From: Nocardia gamkensis NBRC 108242
GTDB taxonomy: Bacteria; Actinomycetota; Actinomycetes; Mycobacteriales; Mycobacteriaceae
Length of the DNA: 64,000 nucleotides
Assembly (NCBI RefSeq): GCF_001612985.1
Contig: NZ_BDBM01000041.1
Coordinates: 1 to 64,000 of the forward strand
Direction: 5' to 3'
Shown here: positions 8,885 to 17,489 of the stretch, piece by piece
How the letters are laid out: every line of letters starts with the position of its first letter
How positions within the stretch are numbered: position 1 is the first letter of the stretch
Notes under the pieces: generated by a model
The model's database searches: none
What the model was told of the DNA's origin: nothing
Seen by the model: the letters and a program-made list of their open reading frames with translations, nothing else
Made by a program: the position numbers and the translations under genes

Positions 8885-10042
8885 ATGACCACTATCACGG
8901 GAACTGCCACATCGGGCTTCTGCGCCGAGCGATTCGCGCGGGTCCGAACGGAACTGGAGACCCGGCTCGCTTCCGGTGACGAACTCGGCGCCTCGATCTG
9001 CGTCACCGTCGACGGTGAACCGGTCGTCGACCTCTGGGGCGGGTACCGCGACCCCGGACGCACCGCGCCGTGGACCGAGGACACCTTGGTCAACGTCTTC
9101 TCCCTCACCAAGACCATGACGGCGTTGTGCGCCCTGCTGCTGGTCGAGCGCGGGGAGCTGGACGTGTACGCGAAGGTGGCCGAGTACTGGCCGGAGTTCG
9201 CGGCGAACGGCAAGGGCGACATCGAGGTTCGTCATCTGCTGGCGCACACCTCGGGTGTCTCGGGGTGGCAGCCGCCGATCGAACTCGCCGACATCTACGA
9301 CGCGGAAGCGTCCGCCGCCCGCCTGGCGAGCCAACCGCCGTGGTGGGAGCCGGGCACCGCCTCGGGGTACCACGCGCTCGCCTACGGCCACCTGATCGGC
9401 GCGGTGATCCGCCGCGTCACCGGACGCTCGCTGGGCGAGTTCTTCGCCGCGGAACTGGCCGGGCCGCTGGGCGCGGACTTCCACATCGGCACCGCGCCCG
9501 AGCACCACGGGCGGATCGCCACCTTGGTACCGCCCACCATGCCGGAGTTCGACATGGCCGCGCTCGACCAGGACAGCGTGCTGGTCAAGACGCTCACCAG
9601 CCCGCTGCTCGACATCGCCGAGACGGCGAGCGCGGCATGGCGGCAAGCCGAGATCGGCGCGGTGAACGGTCACGGCAACGCGCGTTCGGTGGCGCGGGTG
9701 CAATCACTGGTCTCCTGCGGCGGCGAACTCGGCGGACGGCGACTGCTGTCGGAGGACACCATCGAGCTGATCTTCCGGCAGCAGTCCGACGGCGTGGATC
9801 TCGCGCTCGCGACGCCGCTGCGGTTCGGCATCGGCTACGGTCTGCCGCAGCGGCAGACCGCCCCGGAGGTGCCCGACGGCCGGGTGTGCTGGTGGGCCGG
9901 GTACGGAGGCGCGATGGTGGTCAACGACCTCGAGCACCGCACCACGTTCGCCTACACCATGAACCGGATGGCGCCGGGCCTGATCGGCTCCGACCGTGCC
10001 GACGCCTATCTGCGCGCGACGTTCGCGGCGGTACGCGGATGA
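8885..10042 (+). CDS. Serine hydrolase of the beta-lactamase/class C esterase family
   Basis: The 385-residue protein has the SxxK catalytic motif S73-L-T-K76 in NVFSLTKTM, and a YHALAYGHLIG segment supplying the tyrosine of the second motif. These are features of LipL/LipP/EstB-like esterases that use the penicillin-binding fold. It probably hydrolyses esters, possibly those made by the monooxygenase 7 bp upstream. It has no signal peptide, so a cytosolic esterase is more likely than a beta-lactamase. Its stop overlaps the next gene by 4 bp. Confidence 0.85.
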   Translation: MTTITGTATSGFCAERFARVRTELETRLASGDELGASICVTVDGEPVVDLWGGYRDPGRTAPWTEDTLVNVFSLTKTMTALCALLLVERGELDVYAKVAEYWPEFAANGKGDIEVRHLLAHTSGVSGWQPPIELADIYDAEASAARLASQPPWWEPGTASGYHALAYGHLIGAVIRRVTGRSLGEFFAAELAGPLGADFHIGTAPEHHGRIATLVPPTMPEFDMAALDQDSVLVKTLTSPLLDIAETASAAWRQAEIGAVNGHGNARSVARVQSLVSCGGELGGRRLLSEDTIELIFRQQSDGVDLALATPLRFGIGYGLPQRQTAPEVPDGRVCWWAGYGGAMVVNDLEHRTTFAYTMNRMAPGLIGSDRADAYLRATFAAVRG

Positions 10043-11088
10043 TGCGAGCATTGCAGCTCACCGACCCCGGCGTGCTGGAACTGCGCGAGGTGCCGATTCC
10101 GGAGATCGGGCCCACCGATCTGTTGCTGCGCGTCGGCGCGACCGGCATCTGCCATTCGGACCTGCACGTGCTGCACATCCCGTTCCGGATGCGCGAGGAG
10201 CCGTTGACCCTGGGCCACGAGATCGCGGGCACCATCGAGGCCGTCGGCGACGGGGTGGACGGCCGCAGGACCGGCGAGCGCGGCATCGTGTATCTGTGCT
10301 GGTCGTGCGGGGTCTGCCGGGAGTGCGCGGGCGGCGACGAGAACGTCTGCCGTGCCGCGGGCCGCACCGCCATGCCGCCGTGCCCCGGTCTCGGGCCGGA
10401 CGGCGGGATGGCCGACTACATCCGAGTGCCGGCGAGTTCCTTCGTGCCGATCGGCGACCTCGATTTCGCCCAGGCCGCGCCGCTGGCCGACGCCGCGCTG
10501 TCGAGTTATCACGCCATCCGCGGCGCTCGCGAGCACCTCGGCCCCGGGTCGGTGGCAGTGGTCATCGGGATCGGCGGGCTCGGTCACGTCGCGGTGCAGA
10601 TCCTCGCCGCGACCACGGCCACCCGGGTGCTGGCCGTGGACGTGAGCGCCGACAAACTCGAACTCGCCGCGCGCTGCGGAGCGGCGGAGGGATTCGTCGC
10701 GGGCGACGACACCGCCGGAGAGATCCTCGACCGGACCGCAGGCCGCGGCGCCGACGCGGTGTTCGACTTCGTCGGCGTCCAGACCACCGCACGGCTCGCG
10801 GTGGAGTCGGTGGCGCCCAACGGGGCATACCGCATGATCGGCCTCGGCGGCGGCGCACCGGAGATCACCGCGGCGCCGGCCGACGGCACCGGTTGGCCCT
10901 GGGGCGCGTCGGTACGGAAGACCTACGGCGGCACCAGATCCGACTTGATCGACTCCGTGGCACTGGCCACGTCGGGCAAGCTACGCGTCGAGGTGGAGCG
11001 CTACCCCTTGGCCGAGGGTCGCGCCGCCCTCGACCGGCTGGAACGCGGCCTGATCACCGGCCGAGCGGTCCTGATCCCCCGGCCGTGA
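10039..11088 (+). CDS. Zinc-dependent alcohol dehydrogenase (MDR family)
   Basis: The 349-residue medium-chain dehydrogenase oxidises an alcohol with NAD(P)+. Catalytic-zinc ligands are visible as C38 (GICHSD) and H60-E61 (GHE). The structural zinc site is present as C-x2-C-x2-C-x7-C in SCGVCRECAGGDENVC. The cofactor fold begins VVIGIGGLGHVAVQI. The start ATG overlaps the esterase stop (ATGA), and ATG codons are doubled (10039 and 10042). It likely oxidises the alcohol released by ester hydrolysis. Confidence 0.9.
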   Translation: MMRALQLTDPGVLELREVPIPEIGPTDLLLRVGATGICHSDLHVLHIPFRMREEPLTLGHEIAGTIEAVGDGVDGRRTGERGIVYLCWSCGVCRECAGGDENVCRAAGRTAMPPCPGLGPDGGMADYIRVPASSFVPIGDLDFAQAAPLADAALSSYHAIRGAREHLGPGSVAVVIGIGGLGHVAVQILAATTATRVLAVDVSADKLELAARCGAAEGFVAGDDTAGEILDRTAGRGADAVFDFVGVQTTARLAVESVAPNGAYRMIGLGGGAPEITAAPADGTGWPWGASVRKTYGGTRSDLIDSVALATSGKLRVEVERYPLAEGRAALDRLERGLITGRAVLIPRP

Positions 11089-11116
11089 CTCATCGACCCA
11101 CGAGGAAGTACTCGTT

Positions 11117-12766
11117 ATGACAAAGCCCTTCGACCAGCAGGCATTCGTGGCGGAGGCCGCGGGCAGGCTCACCGGCCCCGGCGGTCGATTCGAGATGGTG
11201 ATCGAGGACGTGCTCGGCGCACCGATGCCGGTGGTACGCCACCGCAGGTCCTCGCTGCGCGAGGTACTCGTCGCGGCGTCGGCGCACGGCGACCGGGACT
11301 ACCTGGTCACCGCGGACCGCCGGATATCGTTCACCGAGCACGCCGCCGCGGTCGCGGCGCTGGCCACGGCCCTGCGCGACCGATTCGGCGTCGGAAAGGG
11401 CGACCGCGTCGGCATTCTCGCGGCGAACACACCCGAGTGGGTCATCACCTTCTGGGCGGCCCAGGCGCTCGGCGCGATCGCGGTGGGTTACAACGCGTGG
11501 TGGGCGCCGCGCGAGATCGCCTACGGCGTCGAGCACACCGGCCCCACCGTGCTCGTCGTCGACGCGAAGCGCGCCGCGGCGGCGGCGGAACTGGACATCC
11601 GGATTCCCCTGCTCACCATGGAGCACGACGTACCAGCGCTCATCGCCGAACACCGGACCGACGAGTTGCCGCACGCCGATATCGAGGAAGACGACCCCGC
11701 GGTGATCCTCTACACCAGCGGCACCAGCGGACGCCCCAAGGGGGCGGTGCACTCGCACCGGAACCTGGTGGCCGTCACCGATTATCACCTCTTCAACGAC
11801 GCGCTGGCCGCCGCGCTCACCGGCGCGACCGAACTGCCCAGCGGTCGGCGCTTCCTGCTCACCTCGCCGCTGTTCCACATCGCCAGCCTGCACAACCTGG
11901 TGGTCCCCCGGCTGGTCACCGGCGACGCGGCGGTGATCCACCAAGGCTCGTTCGACGCCGATCAGGTGCTGCGACTGATCGAGACCGAACGGGTCACCAA
12001 CTGGGGCGCCATGCCGACCATGGCCACCAGGATGCTGGATCTCGACCTGTCCGGCTACGACCTGTCCTCGCTGTCCTCGTTCTCACTGAACTCGGCGCCG
12101 TCGTCGGCCGCGCTGCAACAGAAGCTGCGCGATCAACTGCCCGTCGCCCGCAACGCGCTGGTGACCAGCTACGGGCTCACCGAATGCAGCACTGCCGCGA
12201 CGCTGGCTAGTCCGGCCGAACTGGCGGCGTTCCCGGACACCGTGGGACGACCGGTCGTCGGGGTCACGCTGGAAATCCGTGACAGCGCGGGCAACGCGGT
12301 TCCCGACGGCGCGGAAGGCGAGATCTGGGTGCGCAGCCCCTACGTGATGCTGGGGTACTGGCGGGACGAGACGGCGACCGCGGCGGCGATCACCGCGGAT
12401 CGCTGGTTGCGCACCGGCGATATCGGGATCCTGGAGGACGGCAGGCTGCGGTTGTCGGGGCGCCGTTCGGATCTCATCCTGCGCGGCGGGGAGAACGTCT
12501 ATCCCACCGAGATCGAGCAGTGCCTCGAGGAGCATCCCGCGGTGCGCGAATGCGCGGTCCTCGGCGTGCCCGACGCCGACCTGGGTCAGCAGGTCGCGGC
12601 GTTGGTCGTGGTCGACAACAGCGCGGCCATCAGCGAAGACGAGCTGCGCGCGTTCACCGCCGAGCGGCTCGCCTACTACAAGGTGCCCGCCCGATGGCGG
12701 TTCACCACCACCGCACTCCCCCGCAATGCGACCGGCAAGGTCGTACGCGCCCAACTCGAGGTGTGA
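11117..12766 (+). CDS. Acyl-CoA synthetase (FadD-like, AMP-forming)
   Basis: The 549-residue member of the ANL superfamily activates a carboxylic acid through an acyl-AMP to a CoA thioester. Motifs present are the P-loop-like LYTSGTSGRPKGAVHSH, the A5 motif YGLTECS, WLRTGDIG, the hinge GGENVYPTEIE, and the catalytic lysine in NATGKVVRAQL near the C-terminus. A GAGGAAG ribosome site precedes the ATG. It would convert the acid product of the upstream enzymes into an acyl-CoA for beta-oxidation. Confidence 0.9.
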   Translation: MTKPFDQQAFVAEAAGRLTGPGGRFEMVIEDVLGAPMPVVRHRRSSLREVLVAASAHGDRDYLVTADRRISFTEHAAAVAALATALRDRFGVGKGDRVGILAANTPEWVITFWAAQALGAIAVGYNAWWAPREIAYGVEHTGPTVLVVDAKRAAAAAELDIRIPLLTMEHDVPALIAEHRTDELPHADIEEDDPAVILYTSGTSGRPKGAVHSHRNLVAVTDYHLFNDALAAALTGATELPSGRRFLLTSPLFHIASLHNLVVPRLVTGDAAVIHQGSFDADQVLRLIETERVTNWGAMPTMATRMLDLDLSGYDLSSLSSFSLNSAPSSAALQQKLRDQLPVARNALVTSYGLTECSTAATLASPAELAAFPDTVGRPVVGVTLEIRDSAGNAVPDGAEGEIWVRSPYVMLGYWRDETATAAAITADRWLRTGDIGILEDGRLRLSGRRSDLILRGGENVYPTEIEQCLEEHPAVRECAVLGVPDADLGQQVAALVVVDNSAAISEDELRAFTAERLAYYKVPARWRFTTTALPRNATGKVVRAQLEV

Positions 12767-12770
12767 AGCC

Positions 12771-14522
12771 ATGTACGACACCATCATCGCGAACGGCCGC
12801 TGGTTCGACGGCACCGGCGCGCCCTCGGCGATCAGGCACCTCGGCATCCACGACGGGCGGATCACGACCATCTCGGCCGAGCCGATCGACGACCCGGCGT
12901 GCCCGAACGTCGTGGACGCCACCGGGAAGTGGGTGATCCCGGGGATGCTGGACATCCACACCCATTACGACGTGGAGGTGCTCCAGCATCCGGCGCTGAC
13001 CGAATCGCTGCGGCACGGCATCACCACGGTGCTGCTGGGCTCGTGTTCGTTGTCGACCGTGCACGTCGACGCCTCCGACGCGGGCGACCTGTTCGCGCGG
13101 GTCGAGGCGATTCCGCGCAAGCACGTCGTCGCGGCGGTGGGCGAGCACAAGACCTGGCGCTCGGCGCACGAGTACGCCGCCGCCCTGGACCGGCTGCCCT
13201 TGGGCCCGAATGTCGCCGCGTTCATCGGGCATTCGGATATTCGTGCCGCCGAACTCGGTCTGGAGCGCGCCACCCGCAAGGACGTCCGGCCCGATGCCGC
13301 CGAACTGGCCGGGATGGAGGCGAAACTGACCGAGGCGCTGGACGCGGGCTTCGTCGGCATGTCCTCTCAGCAGTTGCTGTTCGACAAACTCGACGGCGAG
13401 GTGTGCCGGTCGCGCACGCTGCCATCCACCTACGCGACGCTGCGGGAACGGCACCGGCTCAACACCGTGCTGCGACGGCGCGGCGGGGCGTTGCAGGGCG
13501 GGCCGGACGTGTCCCGGCCGCACAGCCTGGTCACCATGGCGGCCAGCAGCCTCGGCCTGTTCCGCAGGCCGCTGAAGGTCAGCCTGCTCTCGGCCGCGGA
13601 CATCAAGGCGATTCCCGCTGTCGTGCACCTGTTTCCGCTGATCGCCCGGGTGCTGAACAAGCTGGGCGGCAATTTCCGCTGGCAGCACCTTCCGGTGCCG
13701 TTCGAGGTCTACGCCGACGGCATCGACCTGGTGGTGTTCGAGGAGTTCGGTTCCGGCGCCGAAGCGCTGCACCTGGCCGATCAGGTGGACGAACGACGGG
13801 AACTGCTGCGCGACGAGAACTATCGGCGCCGCTTCCGCGCGGATTACGACAAGAAGTTCGGTCCGCGGGTATGGCACCGCGACTTCTTCGACGCGCAGAT
13901 CGTCGAATGTCCCGACCCCACGGTGATCGGCAAGACCTTCGGCCAGGTGGGCTCGGAGCGCGGCGGCGCGCATCCGGTGGACGCGTTCCTCGACCTCGTG
14001 GTGGAGCACGGCAGCAAGGTGCGTTGGCGCACGACGATTTCCAATCATCGACCGGAGGTGCTCGATCGGCTCGCCGCCGATCCGGGTGTGCAGCTGGGCT
14101 TCTCCGACGCGGGGGCCCATCTGCGCAACATGGCGTTCTACAACTTCGGGCTCCGCTTCCTGCGCCGCGTGCGTGACGCCGCGGACGCCGGTCGCCCGTT
14201 CCTGTCGGTGGAACAGGCGGTGCACCGGCTCACCGGTGAACTCGCGGACTGGTACGGCTTGGACGCCGGGCATCTGAGGGCGGGCGACCGAGCCGACCTC
14301 GTCGTCCTCGATCCGGCCCGCCTGGACGATTCGCTCGACGCCTACCAGGAATCGCCGATCCCCCCGTTCGACAACCTGCCGCGCATGGTGAACCGCAACG
14401 ACGACACGGTCACCGCGGTGTTCGTCGGAGGCGTGCGGGTCTTCGGTGACGGCGCTCCCGCCGAGGTCCTCGGCACCAGACGGACCGGCCGGTTCCTGCG
14501 CGCGACGACCGCCGTCCGGTGA
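12771..14522 (+). CDS. Amidohydrolase, N-acyl-D-amino-acid deacylase-like
   Basis: The 583-residue TIM-barrel metal hydrolase has the metal-binding DIHTHYD motif near residue 65, the GITTVLLGSCSLS stretch typical of D-aminoacylases, and late NHRPE and DAGAHLRNMAF segments. The ATG at 12771 is chosen; the frame runs 15 codons further into the ligase gene, which ends 4 bp before this start. Mycobacterial homologues are annotated as D-amino-acid aminohydrolases (Rv2913c type), but physiological substrates are unknown. Here it is co-oriented with a ketone/fatty-acid catabolic run. Confidence 0.8.
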   Translation: MYDTIIANGRWFDGTGAPSAIRHLGIHDGRITTISAEPIDDPACPNVVDATGKWVIPGMLDIHTHYDVEVLQHPALTESLRHGITTVLLGSCSLSTVHVDASDAGDLFARVEAIPRKHVVAAVGEHKTWRSAHEYAAALDRLPLGPNVAAFIGHSDIRAAELGLERATRKDVRPDAAELAGMEAKLTEALDAGFVGMSSQQLLFDKLDGEVCRSRTLPSTYATLRERHRLNTVLRRRGGALQGGPDVSRPHSLVTMAASSLGLFRRPLKVSLLSAADIKAIPAVVHLFPLIARVLNKLGGNFRWQHLPVPFEVYADGIDLVVFEEFGSGAEALHLADQVDERRELLRDENYRRRFRADYDKKFGPRVWHRDFFDAQIVECPDPTVIGKTFGQVGSERGGAHPVDAFLDLVVEHGSKVRWRTTISNHRPEVLDRLAADPGVQLGFSDAGAHLRNMAFYNFGLRFLRRVRDAADAGRPFLSVEQAVHRLTGELADWYGLDAGHLRAGDRADLVVLDPARLDDSLDAYQESPIPPFDNLPRMVNRNDDTVTAVFVGGVRVFGDGAPAEVLGTRRTGRFLRATTAVR

Positions 14523-14606
14523 TCGGAACGCCCCTGCCCGGCCGTGCCCGCCGGTAAAATCGCGGGGACCGGCGGCTCGGTCGCCGGTCGTTCGTAGGGA
14601 GTCGGC

Positions 14607-15449
14607 GTGGACGTTTTCGAGCATCGGGGCAGGGCCGTCGTCTACGACCGCGTTGGCAGCGGGTCCGCGATCGTGTTCCTGCACAACGCCGGAACGCAAC
14701 GCCGGATCTGGGACGACCAGGTCGCCGCACTGCGCGACGAGCACGAAGTCTTCGCGCTCGATCTGCCCGGCTACGGGCAATCCGACCAGCCCGCCACGGG
14801 CTACCGCCTCACCGATTACGTCGACATGCTCGCGGCGTTCCTGGACGCCCACGGGCGCACCGACGTGGTGCTGATCGGCAACTGCCTCGGCAGCGCCACC
14901 TCGCTGCGCTACACCATGGGTCATCCGGAGCGGGTGCGCGCGCTCGTGCTGATCAATCCGCTCACCCTGGACACGGTCGGTTCGGGACAATCGGCGGGCT
15001 TGGCCTGGCTCGACGCGCGGCTGCCGCTGGCGCCGCTGGCCCGCCGGATCAGTCTGCCGGACCCGGTGGTCTCGCTGATCGTCGGCAACCAGCTCGGCCC
15101 CCGCGGGCGAGACCGGAACATCCGGCACGAGCCGCGCGTGCGGGCGCATTGGACGGATCGGGGCAGGCTGCTGGCCCTGCACGGCTTGGTGCAGGATTTC
15201 CCGTCCTACCGCGCGCTGGACACGTTCGATCCGCCTGCCGGCTTCCCGCCGATCTGCACGATCTGGGGGCGGCGCAATCGCATTCTGTCGGCGAAGGCGG
15301 GCGGGCGGCTCAACCACAGGCTGCGCCCACACACGGCGGTGGAGCTAGCCGACTGTGGTCATCTCCCGATGGTGGAGGCCCCGGAGCGGGTGACTTCGAT
15401 CATCACCGGCTTCCTCGCCGATACCGGCGCGCGGGAGCGGGCGGGCTAG
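14607..15449 (+). CDS. Alpha/beta hydrolase with a Cys at the nucleophile position
   Basis: The 280-residue alpha/beta-fold hydrolase has an oxyanion region FLHNAG, a nucleophile-elbow motif G-N-C-L-G-S near residues 92-97 and a C-terminal catalytic His in DCGHLPMVEAPE. The elbow normally reads G-x-S-x-G; here it holds cysteine, as in dienelactone hydrolases, so substrate class or activity may differ. The GTG start follows TAGGGAG. It lies 84 bp after the amidohydrolase, so co-transcription is likely but not certain. Confidence 0.8.
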   Translation: MDVFEHRGRAVVYDRVGSGSAIVFLHNAGTQRRIWDDQVAALRDEHEVFALDLPGYGQSDQPATGYRLTDYVDMLAAFLDAHGRTDVVLIGNCLGSATSLRYTMGHPERVRALVLINPLTLDTVGSGQSAGLAWLDARLPLAPLARRISLPDPVVSLIVGNQLGPRGRDRNIRHEPRVRAHWTDRGRLLALHGLVQDFPSYRALDTFDPPAGFPPICTIWGRRNRILSAKAGGRLNHRLRPHTAVELADCGHLPMVEAPERVTSIITGFLADTGARERAG

Positions 15450-15462
15450 CGCTGAGCCGCGC

Positions 15463-15747
15463 TCAGAGCGGAGCCGCGGTCGGGCAGAGTTCGGCGAAAC
15501 TGTCGGAGTGCACGCCGCATCCGGCGCATTCGAACACCATGCCGATATCAAGCATCCAATGGATGCGGGTATGGCAGGTCTCGCAGAGGAAATCCACACC
15601 CGCCGGGTGGCAGCAGGACCGTTTACGGATGAACCATTCCGCGCGATGGCGACACGGGACGGAGTCGAAGCGGAACGTGCACCTCGGCGCAGCGGGCAGC
15701 TCGGCGACAACGGCTTCGAAAGCCGTTGTGGCCGTATAGGTGTTCAC
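15463..15747 (-). CDS. Small Cys-rich protein, probable zinc-binding
   Basis: The 94-residue protein has Cys/His clusters RCTF, PCRH, CCHPAG, CETCHTRIH, CAGCGVH and a final C, enough for one or two zinc ribbons. No family was recognised. It is convergent with the alpha/beta hydrolase (13-bp gap), and a region of about 190 bp separates it from the divergent DoxX gene. Its codon use fits its neighbours, so it is probably a real gene. Confidence 0.65.
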   Translation of the reverse strand: MNTYTATTAFEAVVAELPAAPRCTFRFDSVPCRHRAEWFIRKRSCCHPAGVDFLCETCHTRIHWMLDIGMVFECAGCGVHSDSFAELCPTAAPL

Positions 15748-15938
15748 AGCGGATACCTTCCAGCGGAGCAGGGCGGGAGGCGGGAGCGTGAGCCGCGGCG
15801 CCTTTCCCCCTGAATCGATCTCTCTCGATTAGCTGTTACCCGGATGAGGCGGCCTTCACACGGCGGCGGACCGGCTTGTTTGGTGACGAAGCGGGCGGGA
15901 ATCCGATTCGTGACTACATCAAGGGAAGGGGTTCTGTC

Positions 15939-17003
15939 ATGTTGTTGCGCCGACTCGCCCGGCCGCTACTGGCCACCGCGTTCGTAGTAGACGGGGTCGA
16001 TACGCTGCGGCGCCCGGATGAGCGGGTCAAGGCCGCGAACGCACTGCTCGAACGGGGGCACCGGCAGCTGCCCGAAGAAATAGCCACAAAATTGCCGTCC
16101 AATCCGACGACGGTCGTCCAGGTCAACGCCCTCGCTCAGGTGAGCGGCGGCGTGCTGCTGGCGCTGGGCAAGGCGCCACGACTGGCCGCCTTGGTGCTCG
16201 CGGCGACCGTCGTGCCCGCGGCGGTCACCGAGCAGGATTTCTGGAACGAGCAGGATCCGGCCCGCAAATCGGCGAAGCGGACCGCGTTCCTCAAGGACCT
16301 CGGTCTCCTAGGCGGGCTGATGATCACCGCGGCCGACACCGAGGGCAAGCCGTCGCTGGGCTGGCGCGGCCGCCGGGCCGCCCGCGACGCCGCCGCCGCG
16401 GTCACCGCCGCACTGCCGTTCGGCGCTACCTCCGATACCGCCACCGGCGCGGCATTGCGCAAGCAGGCGCAGGAGGCCGCGGAACGGGCGCGCGCGCTCG
16501 GAGCGGCGGCGGCGAGCAAGGGCGCGGAACTCGCCGAGACGGCTCAGCGTCACGGCCCGGGATGGGCGGAGGCGGCCAAGGAACACGGCAGTGAGCTGGC
16601 CGGTACCGCCAAGGAACACGGGTCGGAGTGGGCCGAGGTCGCCAAAGAGCGGGGCGCCGACTGGGCGGAGGTCGCCAAAGAACGGGGCGCCGACTGGGCG
16701 GAGGTCGCCAAAGAACGGGGCGCCGACTGGGCGGAGGTCGCCAAGGAGCGCGGCGCGGAGTGGGCGGAGATCGCCAAAGAGCGGGGCGCTGAGTTCGCGG
16801 AGATCGCCAAGGAACGGAGCGCCCATCTCGCGGATCTGGCCAAACAGCGCGGGGCCGAGTGGGCGGAGGTCGCCAAGGAGCGCGGACCGGAGATCGCCGA
16901 CGCCGCCCGGGAACGCAGCGCGCACACGGCGCAGCTGGCTCGCGAACGGGGCGTCCGGAAAGCGCAGGCGGCCCGCGAGGCGATCGAGTCGCGGCGCCAC
17001 TGA
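15939..17003 (+). CDS. DoxX-family membrane protein with a long 11-residue-repeat tail
   Basis: The 354-residue protein starts with a DoxX-like four-helix domain (residues 1-150, MLLRRLARPLLATAFVVDG onward). Residues about 194-347 are fourteen tandem 11-residue units with consensus RGAEWAEVAKE. An 11-residue period suits an extended amphipathic helix or a right-handed coiled coil, as in LEA or apolipoprotein-like repeats, so the tail may bind membranes or self-associate. AAGGGAAGGGG precedes the ATG. DoxX proteins are linked to redox stress in mycobacteria; the tail's role is unknown. Confidence 0.85.
   Translation: MLLRRLARPLLATAFVVDGVDTLRRPDERVKAANALLERGHRQLPEEIATKLPSNPTTVVQVNALAQVSGGVLLALGKAPRLAALVLAATVVPAAVTEQDFWNEQDPARKSAKRTAFLKDLGLLGGLMITAADTEGKPSLGWRGRRAARDAAAAVTAALPFGATSDTATGAALRKQAQEAAERARALGAAAASKGAELAETAQRHGPGWAEAAKEHGSELAGTAKEHGSEWAEVAKERGADWAEVAKERGADWAEVAKERGADWAEVAKERGAEWAEIAKERGAEFAEIAKERSAHLADLAKQRGAEWAEVAKERGPEIADAARERSAHTAQLARERGVRKAQAAREAIESRRH
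16518..16979 (+). repeat. 33-bp coding tandem repeat (14 units of 11 residues)
   Basis: The region encodes fourteen in-frame 11-residue units inside the DoxX gene. Three central units (about 16645-16745) are almost identical at DNA level, which indicates recent expansion, whereas the outer units have diverged. Because units are 33 bp, copy-number change would keep the frame. Confidence 0.85.
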
Positions 17004-17139
17004 GGCTGCGGACGAGCAGGGCGGGCGCCTCGCCTCGGGGCGCACCGCCCACGCGTCGGCGACCCCTCTCCGGCCGCGCCGGTCAGGCGGTTTCGTCGTA
17101 ACCGGGCGCTAGGCCGACGAGGGCGCACCCGATGGAATC

Positions 17140-17353
17140 GGCCGCTCAGCCCCGCCGCCGCCAGGAAGGTGACCGGTGAGAGGTCGAGCACGAGTGTGGC
17201 CGCGGGGCGCAGGCAGGCGCCCGCCAGCTCCGCGCGAAACCGGGGCGCCGTCGCGGCATCGATCTCGCCCTCGACCATCAGCAGGATGACGTCGCGGCGC
17301 GGGCGGCACACCGAAAAACGAAGCGGGTCAGTCCATTCGGCGTGTCGGGACAT
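17140..17353 (-). pseudogene. Truncated STAS-domain gene (anti-sigma-factor antagonist-like)
   Basis: From an ATG at 17353 with AGGAG 9 nt upstream, the protein reads as the first 60-70 residues of a STAS domain, including VEGEIDAATAPRFRAEL and LVLDLSPVTFLAAAGL. It then passes into Arg-rich sequence with no resemblance to the second half, and the frame runs on antisense through the DoxX gene. A frameshift or deletion near 17130 is the simplest explanation. The usual phosphorylated Ser-Ser before GL is replaced by Ala-Ala, so phospho-switching would be lost in any case. Confidence 0.55.
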
Positions 17354-17442
17354 GCGCTGACTCCTGGCCGGAAGCTGGCACTGCACAGACTTTGCGCTTC
17401 CAGTGAAGCATGGTGCGCGAGGTCTGTACAGGAGCGCCACGG

Positions 17443-17459
17443 CGCGAACTGTGTTCGCG
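17443..17459. promoter_or_regulatory. Perfect 17-bp palindrome upstream of the STAS remnant
   Basis: CGCGAAC-TGT-GTTCGCG has perfect 7-bp arms and lies between the SDR stop and the STAS start. It has some likeness to the actinobacterial LexA box (TCGAAC-N4-GTTCGA), but the spacer is 3 rather than 4, so the protein that binds it is unknown. Confidence 0.35.
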
Positions 17460-17489
17460 GACTACGCTTTCCGGTCAGGCGCTCGGACC

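Noticed and set aside
8885..10042. Beta-lactamase resistance gene.
   Set aside because: SxxK and Tyr motifs fit, but there is no signal peptide and the context is catabolic, so an esterase is more likely.
17443..17459. LexA/SOS box.
   Set aside because: The arms resemble GAAC/GTTC but the spacer is 3 nt instead of 4 and the flanks differ.
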